Below, piece after piece: positions 48,224-58,094 of a DNA stretch of 64,000 nt (position 1 is its first letter; each line of letters starts with the position of its first letter). Below the pieces are notes generated by a model. The model searched no databases. It was not told the origin of the DNA and worked only from the letters and a program-made list of their open reading frames with translations. The translations under genes and the position numbers were made by a program. Source of the stretch: Mesoplasma photuris ATCC 49581 (GTDB taxonomy: Bacteria; Bacillota_I; Bacilli_A; Mycoplasmatales; Mycoplasmataceae); contig NZ_JNJI01000005.1 of assembly GCF_000702725.1 (NCBI RefSeq), positions 1 to 64,000 on the forward strand. Reading direction: 5' to 3'.

Positions 48224-50089
48224 ATGGCTAAACAAAACGTAAATAAAAAACAAAATATTGCTAAACAAAAAGCAAAACAACACACCAACCAAATTAAACA
48301 ACAACTTAAAGAAGAGGTTGCAACTGGTTTAGTTGATGGAGTATTTGTTTTCACTGAAGCACTTTCGGTTGGAGATTTTGCAACTAAAATTGGTAAAAAT
48401 GCAGCAGATATTTTAAAATTCTTCTTTTCTCAAGGAACAATTATGAATCAAAACATGATTCTTTCAGAAGAACAAATGGGAGAATTAGCAATTGAATTTG
48501 GATTCGACTTTAAAAAAGAAGAAGTGTTAACAAAAGAAAATATTTTGGATCAATTAACTCAAGTTGAAGATAAACCAGAAGATTTAAAAGAAAGACCTCC
48601 AATAGTAACAATCATGGGACACGTTGATCATGGTAAAACAACTTTATTAGATTCAATGAGAAATGCTGATGTTGCCGCGGGTGAAGCTGGAGGAATTACT
48701 CAAGCGATTGGTGCTTATCAAGTTACTCATTCAAGTGGTAAAAAAATAACTTTCATCGATACACCTGGTCACGAGGCATTCACAGAAATGAGAAGTCGTG
48801 GAGCAAATGCTACAGATATCGTTATTTTGATCGTAGCAGCCGATGATGGTGTAATGCCTCAAACTGAAGAAGCAATCGATCATGCTAAAATGGCAGGAGT
48901 TCCAATTGTTGTTTTTGTAAACAAAATTGATAAGCCTGGAGCAGATCCTGAAAAAGTTAAATCAGAGTTAATGAGATATAACTTAGTAGCTGAAGAATTT
49001 GGTGGAGATATTCCTTTCATTGAAGGATCAGCTAAACAAAAAATTGGTTTAGATAAACTACAAGAAACTTTATTATTGATTGCTGAAATCAATGAATATA
49101 AAGCAAATCCTAATAAATTTGCTTCAGGAGTTGTTTTAGAAGCTCACTTGGATAAAGCAAAAGGACCAGTAGCATCAGTTTTAATTCAACAAGGTACTTT
49201 AGAAATTAAAGACACCGTGATTGCTGGAGGAACTTTTGGTTCAATTAAAAATATGGAAAACGAACACAATAAGAAAGTTTTAAAAGCAGAGCCTTCTAAA
49301 CCTGTTGTAATTTATGGTCTAAACGAAGTTCCAAATGCTGGTGATAAAATTTTAGTTATGAATGATGAAAAAATGGCTCGTCAAATTGCTGAAGCGCAAG
49401 CTGAAAAACAAAAACAAGCAGAACGTCAATCAAAACAAATATTCTCATTGGATTCAATTAAAAAATATATTGATGAAGGTGAATTAAAAAATATTAATAT
49501 TATTGTTAAAGCTGATACTCAAGGTTCAGTTGAAGCATTAAAAGGATCACTTTCAAAAATTGATATTGCTGGTGTTAAACTTTCAATTATTCGTGCTTCA
49601 GTTGGAGCAATTACTAACTCTGATATTACTTTAGCGGGAGCTGGAAGTGCTATAGTTTATGGATTTAATGTTAGACCCGATGCATCTGTTCGTAAAAAAG
49701 CTGAAGAAGATGGTGTTGAAATTCGTTTACACAACATTATTTATAAAGTTATTGAAGAACTTGAAGCAGCCGCTAAAGGAATGTTAGACCCTGAAGTGGT
49801 TGAAGTGATTTTAGGTCAAGCAGAAATTAGAAACCTATTTAGACATACAGCAATTGGTGTTATTGGTGGATTCCATGTAACTGATGGATTAATTCCTCGT
49901 AATGCAAAAATTCGTGTTTTACGTGATGGTGTTGTTGTTTACACTGGAGAAATTTCTTCTTTAAAACATTTAAAAGATGATATTAAAGAAGCTAAAATTG
50001 ATTCAGAAGGTGGATTAACAATCAAAAACTTTAATGATATTAAAGAAGGCGACATTATTGAAGCTTACAAAGAAGAAACTAAAAAATAA
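48224..50089 (+). CDS. infB: translation initiation factor IF-2
   Basis: GTPase that brings initiator tRNA to the ribosome. 621 residues, a short form: a lysine/glutamine-rich N-terminus of about 30, one IF2N domain (about 35-95), then the G domain with GHVDHGKTT (about 131-139), DTPGHEAF and NKID, domain II, and the C-terminal domains ending near YTGEISSLKHLKDDI. The reduced N-terminus is typical of mollicutes. Ribosome binding site AAAGGGG. A terminator follows. Confidence 0.97.
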   Translation: MAKQNVNKKQNIAKQKAKQHTNQIKQQLKEEVATGLVDGVFVFTEALSVGDFATKIGKNAADILKFFFSQGTIMNQNMILSEEQMGELAIEFGFDFKKEEVLTKENILDQLTQVEDKPEDLKERPPIVTIMGHVDHGKTTLLDSMRNADVAAGEAGGITQAIGAYQVTHSSGKKITFIDTPGHEAFTEMRSRGANATDIVILIVAADDGVMPQTEEAIDHAKMAGVPIVVFVNKIDKPGADPEKVKSELMRYNLVAEEFGGDIPFIEGSAKQKIGLDKLQETLLLIAEINEYKANPNKFASGVVLEAHLDKAKGPVASVLIQQGTLEIKDTVIAGGTFGSIKNMENEHNKKVLKAEPSKPVVIYGLNEVPNAGDKILVMNDEKMARQIAEAQAEKQKQAERQSKQIFSLDSIKKYIDEGELKNINIIVKADTQGSVEALKGSLSKIDIAGVKLSIIRASVGAITNSDITLAGAGSAIVYGFNVRPDASVRKKAEEDGVEIRLHNIIYKVIEELEAAAKGMLDPEVVEVILGQAEIRNLFRHTAIGVIGGFHVTDGLIPRNAKIRVLRDGVVVYTGEISSLKHLKDDIKEAKIDSEGGLTIKNFNDIKEGDIIEAYKEETKK

Positions 50090-50092
50090 AGG

Positions 50093-50126
50093 TAAAATTG
50101 TAATGTAAAGTTACAATTTTTTTTGC
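50093..50126 (+). terminator. terminator of the rimP-infB unit
   Basis: AAATTGTAA and TTACAATTT arms (about 50095-50119) then eight T residues. Confidence 0.9.
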
Positions 50127-50141
50127 GTAAATAAAAATAAA

Positions 50142-50170
50142 CTTTTTTGGTTTATTTTGGTTTATTTTGA
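50142..50170 (+). promoter_or_regulatory. direct repeats upstream of fruR, possible operator
   Basis: TTTATTTTGG (50151-50160) is repeated at 50161-50170 with one change, and a third partial copy CTTTTTTGG lies at 50142-50150. The exact 10-base step places them on one helix face. DeoR-family regulators often bind such direct repeats, so autoregulation by the fruR product is a reasonable guess. Confidence 0.5.
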
Positions 50171-50193
50171 TAAAATAAAATTGAGGAGGATAT

Positions 50194-50889
50194 ATGATTA
50201 AAGAACAAAGATATAAAATGATTATCGATTTTTTAGAAAACAAAGACATTGTTTTAACAAAAGATTTATTAGATCACTTAGATGTGCCATTAACAACACT
50301 TAGAAGAGACCTGATTGAATTAGAGCATGAAAATGTTATTACCAAATTACATGGCGGAGTTAAAATTAACAAAAAAAACATCGTCGCTGAAGAAGAATTT
50401 GAATCTAAAGTTTTAGTTAATATTGAAGAAAAAAGAGAAATTGCTAAAAAAGCAGTTGCTAAAATCAAAAAAAATGAATCAATTTTTATTGATTCAGGAT
50501 CAAATGGTTACTTCATTTCGCAAATTTTAGACCCAAATTTAAATTTGAAAATAGTTACTAATTCTATGAAAAACGTGCAAGAACTTTCTAAAAATGGTCA
50601 TCAAGACATTTATATCTTAGGTGGTAAATTCAAATCTACAACAGAAGCAATTCTAGGATATGAAGCGATTGAACACTTAAAAAAATATAATTTTGATAAA
50701 GCTTTTATCGGAATTAATGCAATTGATAAAAATGGAAACATCTTTACAACAAGTTCTGATCATGCCCAAATCAAAATCGAAATTATTAACCGCTCTGAAA
50801 AAGCTTATGGATTAGCTGATTCAAGTAAAATGAATGCTAAATCTTTTTACGTATTTTCAAATACAAAAGATTTGGAATTAATTAGTTAG
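50194..50889 (+). CDS. fruR: DeoR-family transcriptional regulator, probable FruR
   Basis: 231-residue repressor-type protein. N-terminal DeoR helix-turn-helix (about 1-57: LLDHLDVPLTTLRRDLIELEHENVITKLHGG), then a sugar-phosphate sensing DeoRC domain with FIDSGSNGYFISQIL, TNSMKNVQEL and DKAFIGINAID. It leads the fruR-fruK-fruA operon, the same order as in Bacillus, so fructose-1-phosphate is the likely effector. Binding site GGAGGA; possible operator repeats lie just upstream. Confidence 0.9.
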   Translation: MIKEQRYKMIIDFLENKDIVLTKDLLDHLDVPLTTLRRDLIELEHENVITKLHGGVKINKKNIVAEEEFESKVLVNIEEKREIAKKAVAKIKKNESIFIDSGSNGYFISQILDPNLNLKIVTNSMKNVQELSKNGHQDIYILGGKFKSTTEAILGYEAIEHLKKYNFDKAFIGINAIDKNGNIFTTSSDHAQIKIEIINRSEKAYGLADSSKMNAKSFYVFSNTKDLELIS

Positions 50890-50899
50890 GAGAAAAAGA

Positions 50900-51832
50900 A
50901 TGATTTATTCAATTACATTAAATCCAGCATTAGATCATATTATTGAAACTGATGGATTTAATATTGGCGAAACTAACTATTATAGTCAAGATTACACTGT
51001 TATTGGTGGAAAAGGTATAAACGTATCGATTGTCTTAAATAGTTTAAAAGCTAATGTTCTTTCTACTGGAATTATGGGAGAAAAAAACAAAAATCCATTT
51101 ATTCAAAAATTTGATGAAGTGAATTTAAAAAATAAATTTTTCTTTTTTGACGGAAATACTAGAACAAACTTTAAAATCAAAAATTTAAATAAAAACGAAG
51201 AGACTGAAATTAACGGAATCGGGATAATTAAAGAACTAAAACTATTAAATGATTTAAAAGATTTTTTATCATCTAATTTAGAAAAAGATGATATAGTAAT
51301 CGCTTCAGGAAGCTTACCAAACGGAGTGCCTACAAATATTTATAAAGAAATTGGAGATATTTGTAATTCTAAAGAGGCAACATTTATTTTAGATACATCT
51401 AAAATTCAAATGATTGAAGGTATTAAGTCAAAACCATTTTTAATCAAACCAAACATTGAAGAAATTTGTGAAATTTTAAACATTCCTTTTAAAGAATATA
51501 ATTTTTCAGAAATTGAAAAAATGATTATGGAATTAAAAACAATGGGAGCAAAAAATGTTTTATTGAGCATGGGTTCAAAAGGAAGCTACTTCTTTTCTGA
51601 AAACGGCGACAAATATAAAGTAGGAATTGCTAAAGGAAAATTGGTAAACTCAGTTGGATCTGGTGATAGTATGATTGCTGGATTTGCCTATGGTTTATAC
51701 AAAAAACTAGATATTATTAAAACTTTAAAATATGGAGCAGCAGCAGGTGGAGCAACAGCTTTCACTCAATGACTAGCTCAAAAAGAAGATATCGAACCAC
51801 TAATTGAAACAATTAGTGTTGAAAAAATATAA
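50900..51832 (+). CDS. fruK: 1-phosphofructokinase
   Basis: Phosphorylates fructose-1-phosphate to fructose-1,6-bisphosphate. 310-residue PfkB-family kinase: start MIYSITLNPALDHIIET, GGKGINVSIVL, and the active-site stretch NSVGSGDSMIAGFAYGL containing the catalytic aspartate. It lies between the regulator and the fructose PTS gene, which supplies its substrate. Start follows AGGAGA. Confidence 0.94.
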
Positions 51833-51842
51833 AGGAGATACA

Positions 51843-53924
51843 ATGGAACTAAAAGATTTTTTTAAATCAAAAATTTCGTTTTTTAAATCTAATTTAGAAA
51901 CAAAAGACGAAGTGATTAATTTCTTAACAGAAAAACTTTTAAATGAAAAAATCGTTGATGATGCAAGTGTTTTCAAAGCTAAAATTTTAGAACGTGAAAG
52001 CCAAGATTCGACAGGTATTGGTGATGGAATTGCAATTCCGCATGCAATCACAAAACATGTTAAAAATCCTTCAATTGCATTTGTGAGTTTAGAAAAACCA
52101 ATTGAGTGAGGTAGTTTAGATAATAAACCAGTTGATTTGGTTTTTATGATCGCTACAAATGATGAAAATGGTGATGCTCACTTAACAGCGCTTTCAAATT
52201 TATCAATTGCTTTAATTGATGGAGCAAACCAAGCAAAAATTAGAAAAGCTAAAACATTTAAAGAATTAGTTGAAGTTTTTAATACTACTAAAAAAGCCAA
52301 AACTTTAGAAACTAATGATTCGGGTCATTATGATGTGATTGGTATTACAGCTTGTCCAACAGGAATTGCACATACTTATTTAGCTGAAGAAAAATTAATT
52401 GAATCAGCAAAAGAATTAGGTATGACAGTTAAAGTTGAAACACAAGGTAGACGTGGAACTGAAAACAGATTAACTGAAGAAGATATTAAAAATGCTAAAG
52501 TAATTATTTTAGCTCATGATAAAGCAATTGCTGGAATGAGCAGATTTAATGGAGTATCAGTTATTGATACAAACACTAAAGATGTTATTTTTAATGGAAC
52601 TAAAGTAATTGAGCAATACCAAAAAGGTGAAGGAACAAAAATTGTTAAAGTTAAAGCTGATTCTGAAGAGATGAGTGATGATTTTTCACTTAAAAAATTC
52701 TTTGATTTCAAAGGAAATTTATTAGCTGGAGTTTCAAGAATGTTACCATTTGTTGTAGCTGGTGGTATTATTTTAGGAATCGCATTCCTAATTGATTTTG
52801 CTGCTGGTTATACAGAAAATTTAGGAATTAATAACGAAGCTGCTGGATGATTTGCTGCAATTGGTAAAACAGCGATGATGATGATGGCTCCAATCCTTGG
52901 TGGATACATCGCATATACAATTGTTGGTCCACAAGGATTAATGCCTGGGGTAGTAGCTGGTTTATTAGCTGATGGTACTGGAGGATTTGCTTATGGAGCT
53001 GTTGATGGATGATCAGGTTTATGATCTAAATTATTCCCAATGGAAATCCCAATGAACTCAGGATTTATTGGAGCAATGGTTGGAGCATACTTCGCAGCAC
53101 TAATCGTATTTGGACTAACAAAAGGATTTAGAAATTTCAAAAAAAGTTTCCATGGGGTTAGAGATATAGTTTTAATTCCAATCTTATCATTATTGGGAAT
53201 TGCGTTCACAATGTTTGTAATTAATATTCCTTTAGGATATGCAATGTTTGGTATTAAAGAAGGTCTAGTTTGAATGGCACAAAACAACTTGTTAATTCTA
53301 GTGGGTATGTTAATAGGATTGATGATGTGTGTTGACATGGGTGGTCCAATTAACAAAATCGCATATACAATTGGTGTTATGACAACAACTGGTGGACTTG
53401 AAGTTATTGTTGATGGTACTGATCTATCAGGTGTATTAATGGCTGCTGCTATGGCTGGAGGTATGATTCCTCCTTTAGGAATTGCTGTATGTACAATTAT
53501 GTTTAGAAAAGTATGAACAGCTAAAGAAAGAGATGCTGCTAAAGCTAACTGATTAATGGGAGCATTCTTCATTACCGAAGGAGCAATTCCATTTATGGTA
53601 ACTGATCCAAAAAGAATTTCAGCATCAGCATTAACTGGTGGAGCAATTACTGGTTTAATGGTTGGTGGATTCCAAATCACTTTATCAGCAGCTCATGGTG
53701 GGGTTGCAGTATTCCCATTACTAAATTCTCACATATTTGAAGGAGCAGGAACTCAAATGGGAGCCGGAATTGCATTATACATCTTATCAATTGTGGTTGG
53801 TGTAATGATTATGGCATTGATTTTAGGATTCTGAAAAAAAGCAGATATTAAAAAAGGTAAATTAAATGTCGATCATGGAATTGTTTTAAACCCAAATAAA
53901 AAAACATTTTCATTTAAAAAATAG
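51843..53924 (+). CDS. fruA: PTS fructose transporter subunit IIABC
   Basis: Membrane permease importing fructose as fructose-1-phosphate. 693 residues in the order IIA-IIB-IIC: IIA (about 1-150) with phospho-histidine in GDGIAIPHA (H67); IIB (about 160-265) with phospho-cysteine in GITACPTGIAHTYLAEE (C171); IIC (about 285-680) with many membrane segments, DMGGPINK and ITEGAIPFMVTDP. The start at 51843 follows AAAGGAGA; an in-frame ATG at 51804 inside fruK is rejected. C-terminal tail short, unlike the related gene at 61100. Confidence 0.96.
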
Positions 53925-53941
53925 TTATTAAAATAATTAAC

Positions 53942-53967
53942 AGGATTAGATTTTCTAATCCTTTTTA
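53942..53967 (+). terminator. terminator of the fru operon
   Basis: AGGATTAGA and TCTAATCCT arms around TTT, then T residues. Confidence 0.9.
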
Positions 53968-53973
53968 TTTTCA

Positions 53974-54006
53974 TTTAAAAATATTCATAAGTTGAATATT
54001 TTTAAA
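53974..54006 (+). promoter_or_regulatory. 14-base inverted repeat upstream of manA, probable operator
   Basis: Half-sites TTTAAAAATATTCA (53974-53987) and TGAATATTTTTAAA (53993-54006) are a perfect inverted repeat with a 5-base gap. The core AAAAATATTCA/TGAATATTTTT with the same 5-base gap recurs at 61043-61069. It overlaps a possible -35 TTGAAT (53992-53997) with -10 TAAACT (54015-54020), a repressor-like position. A terminator for the previous operon already lies at 53942, so this hairpin is not needed for termination. Confidence 0.72.
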
Positions 54007-54043
54007 TTTGTAGTTAAACTATTAATGAACAAACGAGGTAAAA

Positions 54044-54961
54044 ATGGAAATAATAAAATTAAAACCAGCTTATTCAGAAAAGCTGTGAGGTGGGTCAAAA
54101 TTAAAGGAATTAGGTTTTGATATTCCTAATGGTAAAAAAATCGGAGAAGCATGAACAATTTCAGCTCACGAGAATGGAATGAGTTATTTGAGTGAGGGAA
54201 AATTTGCTGGTTTATCATTAAAAGAAGTTTTTGATAATCACCGAGAAAGTTTTGGTAACTATACAGGTATGTATCCAATGTTAACTAAAATAATTACTGC
54301 TAATGACTATTTGTCAGTACAAGTTCATCCTGATGATGAATATGCCTTAAAAAAACATAATGAATTAGGTAAACCTGAATCATGATATATTTTAGATTGT
54401 CCTGAAAATGCACAATTAATTTATGGACACAATGCAAAGTCTAAAGATGAATTATCAACGATGATTGAAAATGGTCAATGAGATAAACTATTAAAAAATG
54501 TTGATATTAAAAAAGGTGACTTCTTATTTGTTGATGCTGGTAAAATTCATGCAATCACACCAGGGGTTACAGTAATTGAATTACAAAGATCTAGTGATGT
54601 AACTTATAGACTTTATGATTATGATCGATTAGAAGCTGATGGAAAACCAAGAAGATTGGATTTAGAAGATTCAATCAATTGTACAACTGTTCCAGATAGT
54701 GATGATGTGATTGTTAGAAATGCAAATAAAGAAGTTTTTAATTCTGATTTCTTTTCAATTTACATACTTGATGCAACAATTGAAAATACATTTAAAATTT
54801 CTGAATCAGCATCATGATTACAATTAAGCGTTGTTGATGGATCGGGAACTATTAATGGAATTGATTTTAAAACTGGAGAATCAGCAATAACAATGAATGG
54901 AATTGAAGATATTAAAGTAACTGGAAATTTAAAAGTTTACATTTCTTGAATTAGAAAATAA
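54044..54961 (+). CDS. manA: mannose-6-phosphate isomerase, class I
   Basis: Zinc enzyme interconverting mannose-6-phosphate and fructose-6-phosphate. 305 residues, the short Gram-positive type: PAYSEKLWGGSKLKEL at the start, metal ligands in VQVHPDD and GKIHAITPG, and ELQRSSDVTYRLYDYDR in the middle of the cupin. The upstream inverted repeat is shared with the PTS gene at 61100, suggesting that the two serve one sugar pathway. The gene is followed by a GH1 glycosidase gene. Confidence 0.93.
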
Positions 54962-55004
54962 AGATATAAATTTATAAACCATAAAATCAACCAAGGAGAG
55001 AACA

Positions 55005-56414
55005 ATGAAAATAAAATTTAGCAAAGATTTCTTATGAGGAACAGCAATATCTGGTCCACAATCAGAAGGTGCATTAGATAAACCACATGAAAGTATTATG
55101 GATTTTTGATATAAACAAAACCCAGAAGATTTTCATAATCAAGTTGGACCAGAAGTAACTTCTAATATGTATTTACAATATCGTGAAGATATCGAAATTA
55201 TGAAACAGTTGAAACTAAACAGTTATCGAACATCAATTCAGTGAACTAGATTGATTAAAGATTTTGAAACGGGAGAGCCAGATTTAAAAGCAGTTGCTTT
55301 TTATCGTGACTATTTTAAAAGAGTTAAAGAATCGGGAATCGTAATCAGTGTTAACTTATTTCACTTTGATATGCCAATTGAATTGCAAAATATTGGAGGT
55401 TTTGAAAACCTGCATGTTGTTGATTTATTTGTAAAATATGCCGAAACTGCATTTAAGGAATTTGGAGATTTAGTAGATAACTGAATTACTTTTAACGAAC
55501 CTGTTGTTCCAATTGAGGGAGGATATCTTTATAAATGATATTATCCAAAAATCGTTGATTTCAAAAGAGGAATTCAAGCAGGATATTATACAATTCTTGC
55601 TCATTCAAGAACTGTTAAAACCTTCAAAAAAATGTTTGCTAATGATTCTAATAAGCAAATCAGTATTGTTTTAAATTTAACACCAGCTTATCCAAAAGAT
55701 AATTCCCCCGAAAATATGGAAGCTGCAAAAATTAGAGATTTAATTTTTAATAAATCATTTTTAGATCCTGTTGTAAAAGGTGAATTTCCCAAAGAATTAA
55801 TCGCCCTTTTTAAAAGTGAGAATATTTTACCCATTTACACTAAAGAGGAACTAAAAGACATTAAAGAAAATATTATTGATTTTTTAGAAGTTAATTATTA
55901 TCAACCAAGTCGAATTCAAAGTCGAATAACGCCTTTTGAAGGACAGATTATGCCTGAAAAATGATTCGAAAATTATGAATGAGCCGAAAGACGAATCAAT
56001 CCGCATAGAGGTTGAGAAATTAATCCAAAAACTTTATATGAAATTGCTAAAGATATTCAACAAAACTATAATAACTTTAAATGATTAGTTACTGAAAATG
56101 GTATGGGTGTTGAAAACGAACACTTATTCAAAGATGAAACTGGTCAAGTTCAAGATGATTATCGTATTGATTTTATTAAAGAACATTTATATTGATTAAA
56201 TAAAGCAATTGAAGAAGGTTCAAGCTGTTTTGGATACCAAATGTGAACTTTTATTGATTGTTGATCATGAGCTAATTCTTATAAAAATAGATATGGACTT
56301 GTTGAATTAGATTTAAAAACTCAAAAAAGAATTATTAAAAAATCTGGGTTTTGATTTAAAGAAATGATTGAAAACGGAAAAGAAATTGAAATTGAAGATA
56401 ATTTAATCAAATAA
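55005..56414 (+). CDS. glycoside hydrolase family 1, probable 6-phospho-beta-glucosidase
   Basis: Cleaves phosphorylated beta-glucosides brought in by a PTS. 469 residues with the GH1 opening FSKDFLWGTAISGPQSEG, acid/base glutamate in ITFNEPVVP and nucleophile in LVTENGMG, then GYQMWTFIDCWSWANSYKNRYGLVELD, where the S-x-K-x-R-Y pattern corresponds to the phosphate-binding residues of phospho-glucosidases. It lies 43 bases behind manA with its own ribosome binding site AAGGAGAG and ends at a terminator, probably one transcription unit with manA. Confidence 0.9.
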
Positions 56415-56419
56415 TTGAC

Positions 56420-56452
56420 TAACAACTATAATTTTATAGTTGTTTTCTTTTT
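56420..56452 (+). terminator. terminator after the GH1 gene
   Basis: AACAACTATAA and TTATAGTTGTT arms followed by TTCTTTTT. Confidence 0.88.
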
Positions 56453-56496
56453 ATAAAAGAACAGATATTGTATAATTAAGTTGTAATGGAGGCGTT

Positions 56497-56850
56497 ATGG
56501 CAAATAATAAAATTCAAGCAAGAAAAGAATCCTTAATATTAAGAGAATTGACTTTAATTTTAAATAGACAAATGGAAGATGAATTATTAAAAGCAATTTC
56601 TATTTCAGAAGTTAGACTAACAAACGATAGTGAATTAGCTAAAGTATACTTTTCATTTATTGCTTTTAATGAAGACATCACATTAGATGCAATCGAAGAT
56701 CAATTAGAATTAAGACACGGTAAAATAAGAAAACTCTTAGCGTCAAAAATTCAAATGAGAGCAGTTCCTGAACTGCAATTCATTTATGATACATCTTTAG
56801 ATAATGCAAACAGAATCGAAGAGATTCTAAAGAAAGTGAATAAGGGATAA
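56497..56850 (+). CDS. rbfA: 30S ribosome-binding factor RbfA
   Basis: 117-residue KH-fold factor for 16S rRNA 5'-end maturation and cold growth. Recognised by ESLILRELTLIL, ISISEVRLTNDSELAKVYFSF and RAVPELQFIYDTSLDNANRIEEIL. Full family length. ATG preceded by GGAGG; TATAAT at 56471-56476 is a possible -10 box. In Bacillus rbfA is followed by truB; here a small membrane gene stands between. Confidence 0.95.
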   Translation: MANNKIQARKESLILRELTLILNRQMEDELLKAISISEVRLTNDSELAKVYFSFIAFNEDITLDAIEDQLELRHGKIRKLLASKIQMRAVPELQFIYDTSLDNANRIEEILKKVNKG

Positions 56851-56854
56851 AAAT

Positions 56855-57136
56855 ATGAACAAAGATAGAGTATTAGCAGCATTAGTAAACTTTTTAATTT
56901 GTGCTACATTAATTGGATTAGTTGTATATGTTATTTTTTGATATAAAGGTGAAAAACCACTTGGTCAAAAATTATTTAATACAGCATGTCCATCAGATAA
57001 AAAAGAACAATTAATTTTTGGTATTTTTTCAGTAATTATGTATATTTCATTAATTTTATGAGTTGTAAACATTTACTTCTGATACAAAAATGAAGATTCA
57101 ATTGCTACAAAATTAACAAATTGAGCTTGTAAATAA
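56855..57136 (+). CDS. small two-helix membrane protein
   Basis: 93 residues with two hydrophobic segments (ALVNFLICATLIGLVVYVIF and LIFGIFSVIMYISLILWVV) separated by a polar stretch with KPLGQKLFNTACPSDKKE. The arrangement of two helices, a GQK-type loop and trailing aromatic residues is faintly like RDD-domain fragments, but I do not assign a family. It lies 4 bases behind rbfA and probably shares its transcript. Ends with a terminator. Confidence 0.72.
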
Positions 57137-57155
57137 TTAACTTTAAAAGGTTATC

Positions 57156-57180
57156 AATAAGACTTAGGTCTTATTTTTTA
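57156..57180 (+). terminator. terminator after the small membrane gene
   Basis: AATAAGAC (57156-57163) and GTCTTATT (57168-57175) with loop TTAG, then T residues. The AGACTTAGGTCT core is the same as in the tRNA-Gly terminator at 59364. Confidence 0.9.
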
Positions 57181-57219
57181 TACTTCAATAGTATAATTAA
57201 TTAGAATGAGGAACTTAAA

Positions 57220-58086
57220 ATGAAATCAGGAATTATAATAATTGATAAATCACAAGGAATTAGTACAAATCATGTGATTCAAAAGGCAAAAAGAAGTTTA
57301 GGAATTAAAAAGGTTGGGCATGCAGGAACTTTAGATCCACTAGCAACTGGAGTTGTTGTTTGCTTAGTTAATAACGGAACTAAAATTAGTGACTATTTAT
57401 TAAGTTCAGATAAACAATATTTAGTTACAATGAAATTGTTTACGTCAACTGATAGTTACGATAGTGATGGAGAAATAACAGAAACTCAAAATCCATTCGA
57501 GATTTCATTAGAAGAAGTTAAAAATGCTATTAAACATTTTGATGGTTTAAATTATGATCAAACACCACCAATTTATTCAGCAATTAAAGTTGGTGGTAAA
57601 AAACTATATGAATATGCTTTAAGTGGTCAAGATGTTGATATTAAAAAAAGAAATGTCACTATTAAGAAGTTAGAATTGATTGATTATAATGTTGAAGCAG
57701 GAGAAATAACTTTAAAAGCTGATTGTTCAAAAGGAACTTATATTAGAAGTTTAATTGTTGATATTGCTGAGCAATTAAATACAATTGCACATGTTGTAAT
57801 GTTAAGACGCACTAAATCTGGTCAATTTTCAATTGAGGATGCTACTACTTTAGATAATATTACTGAAGATCACATTATTAATATTCATGATGCATTAGTA
57901 ATGAATCACTTTCCTTTAGTAACATTAAAAGATGTTACTGATGTTAGTTTTGGTAAACCAATAACTTTATTAGATAATAATGAACCAATTGTTTTTATTC
58001 AGAATTCTGATAATCAAGTAATTGCATGTTATGAACATGTTAAGGATAATCATTATAAATGCCGTAGAGGTGGATTAAATAACTAG
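57220..58086 (+). CDS. truB: tRNA pseudouridine-55 synthase
   Basis: Makes pseudouridine 55 in the T loop of tRNAs. 288 residues: MKSGIIIIDKSQGISTNHVI, catalytic aspartate in VGHAGTLDPLATG (D39), and CSKGTYIRSLIVDIAEQL. Complete for the bacterial family, with a short C-terminal PUA-like region. TATAAT at 57192-57197 could be its -10 box. ribF starts 8 bases after the stop, as in Bacillus. Confidence 0.95.
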   Translation: MKSGIIIIDKSQGISTNHVIQKAKRSLGIKKVGHAGTLDPLATGVVVCLVNNGTKISDYLLSSDKQYLVTMKLFTSTDSYDSDGEITETQNPFEISLEEVKNAIKHFDGLNYDQTPPIYSAIKVGGKKLYEYALSGQDVDIKKRNVTIKKLELIDYNVEAGEITLKADCSKGTYIRSLIVDIAEQLNTIAHVVMLRRTKSGQFSIEDATTLDNITEDHIINIHDALVMNHFPLVTLKDVTDVSFGKPITLLDNNEPIVFIQNSDNQVIACYEHVKDNHYKCRRGGLNN

Positions 58087-58094
58087 GAGTAATT

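Noticed and set aside
51804-51842. Earlier in-frame ATG for fruA inside fruK
   Set aside because: The ATG at 51843 has an AAAGGAGA site and gives the normal IIA start.
52991-53680. Long minus-strand open frame of about 229 codons opposite fruA
   Set aside because: It mirrors the membrane part of fruA; its proline/isoleucine-rich product is what antisense of such sequence gives. No start signal.
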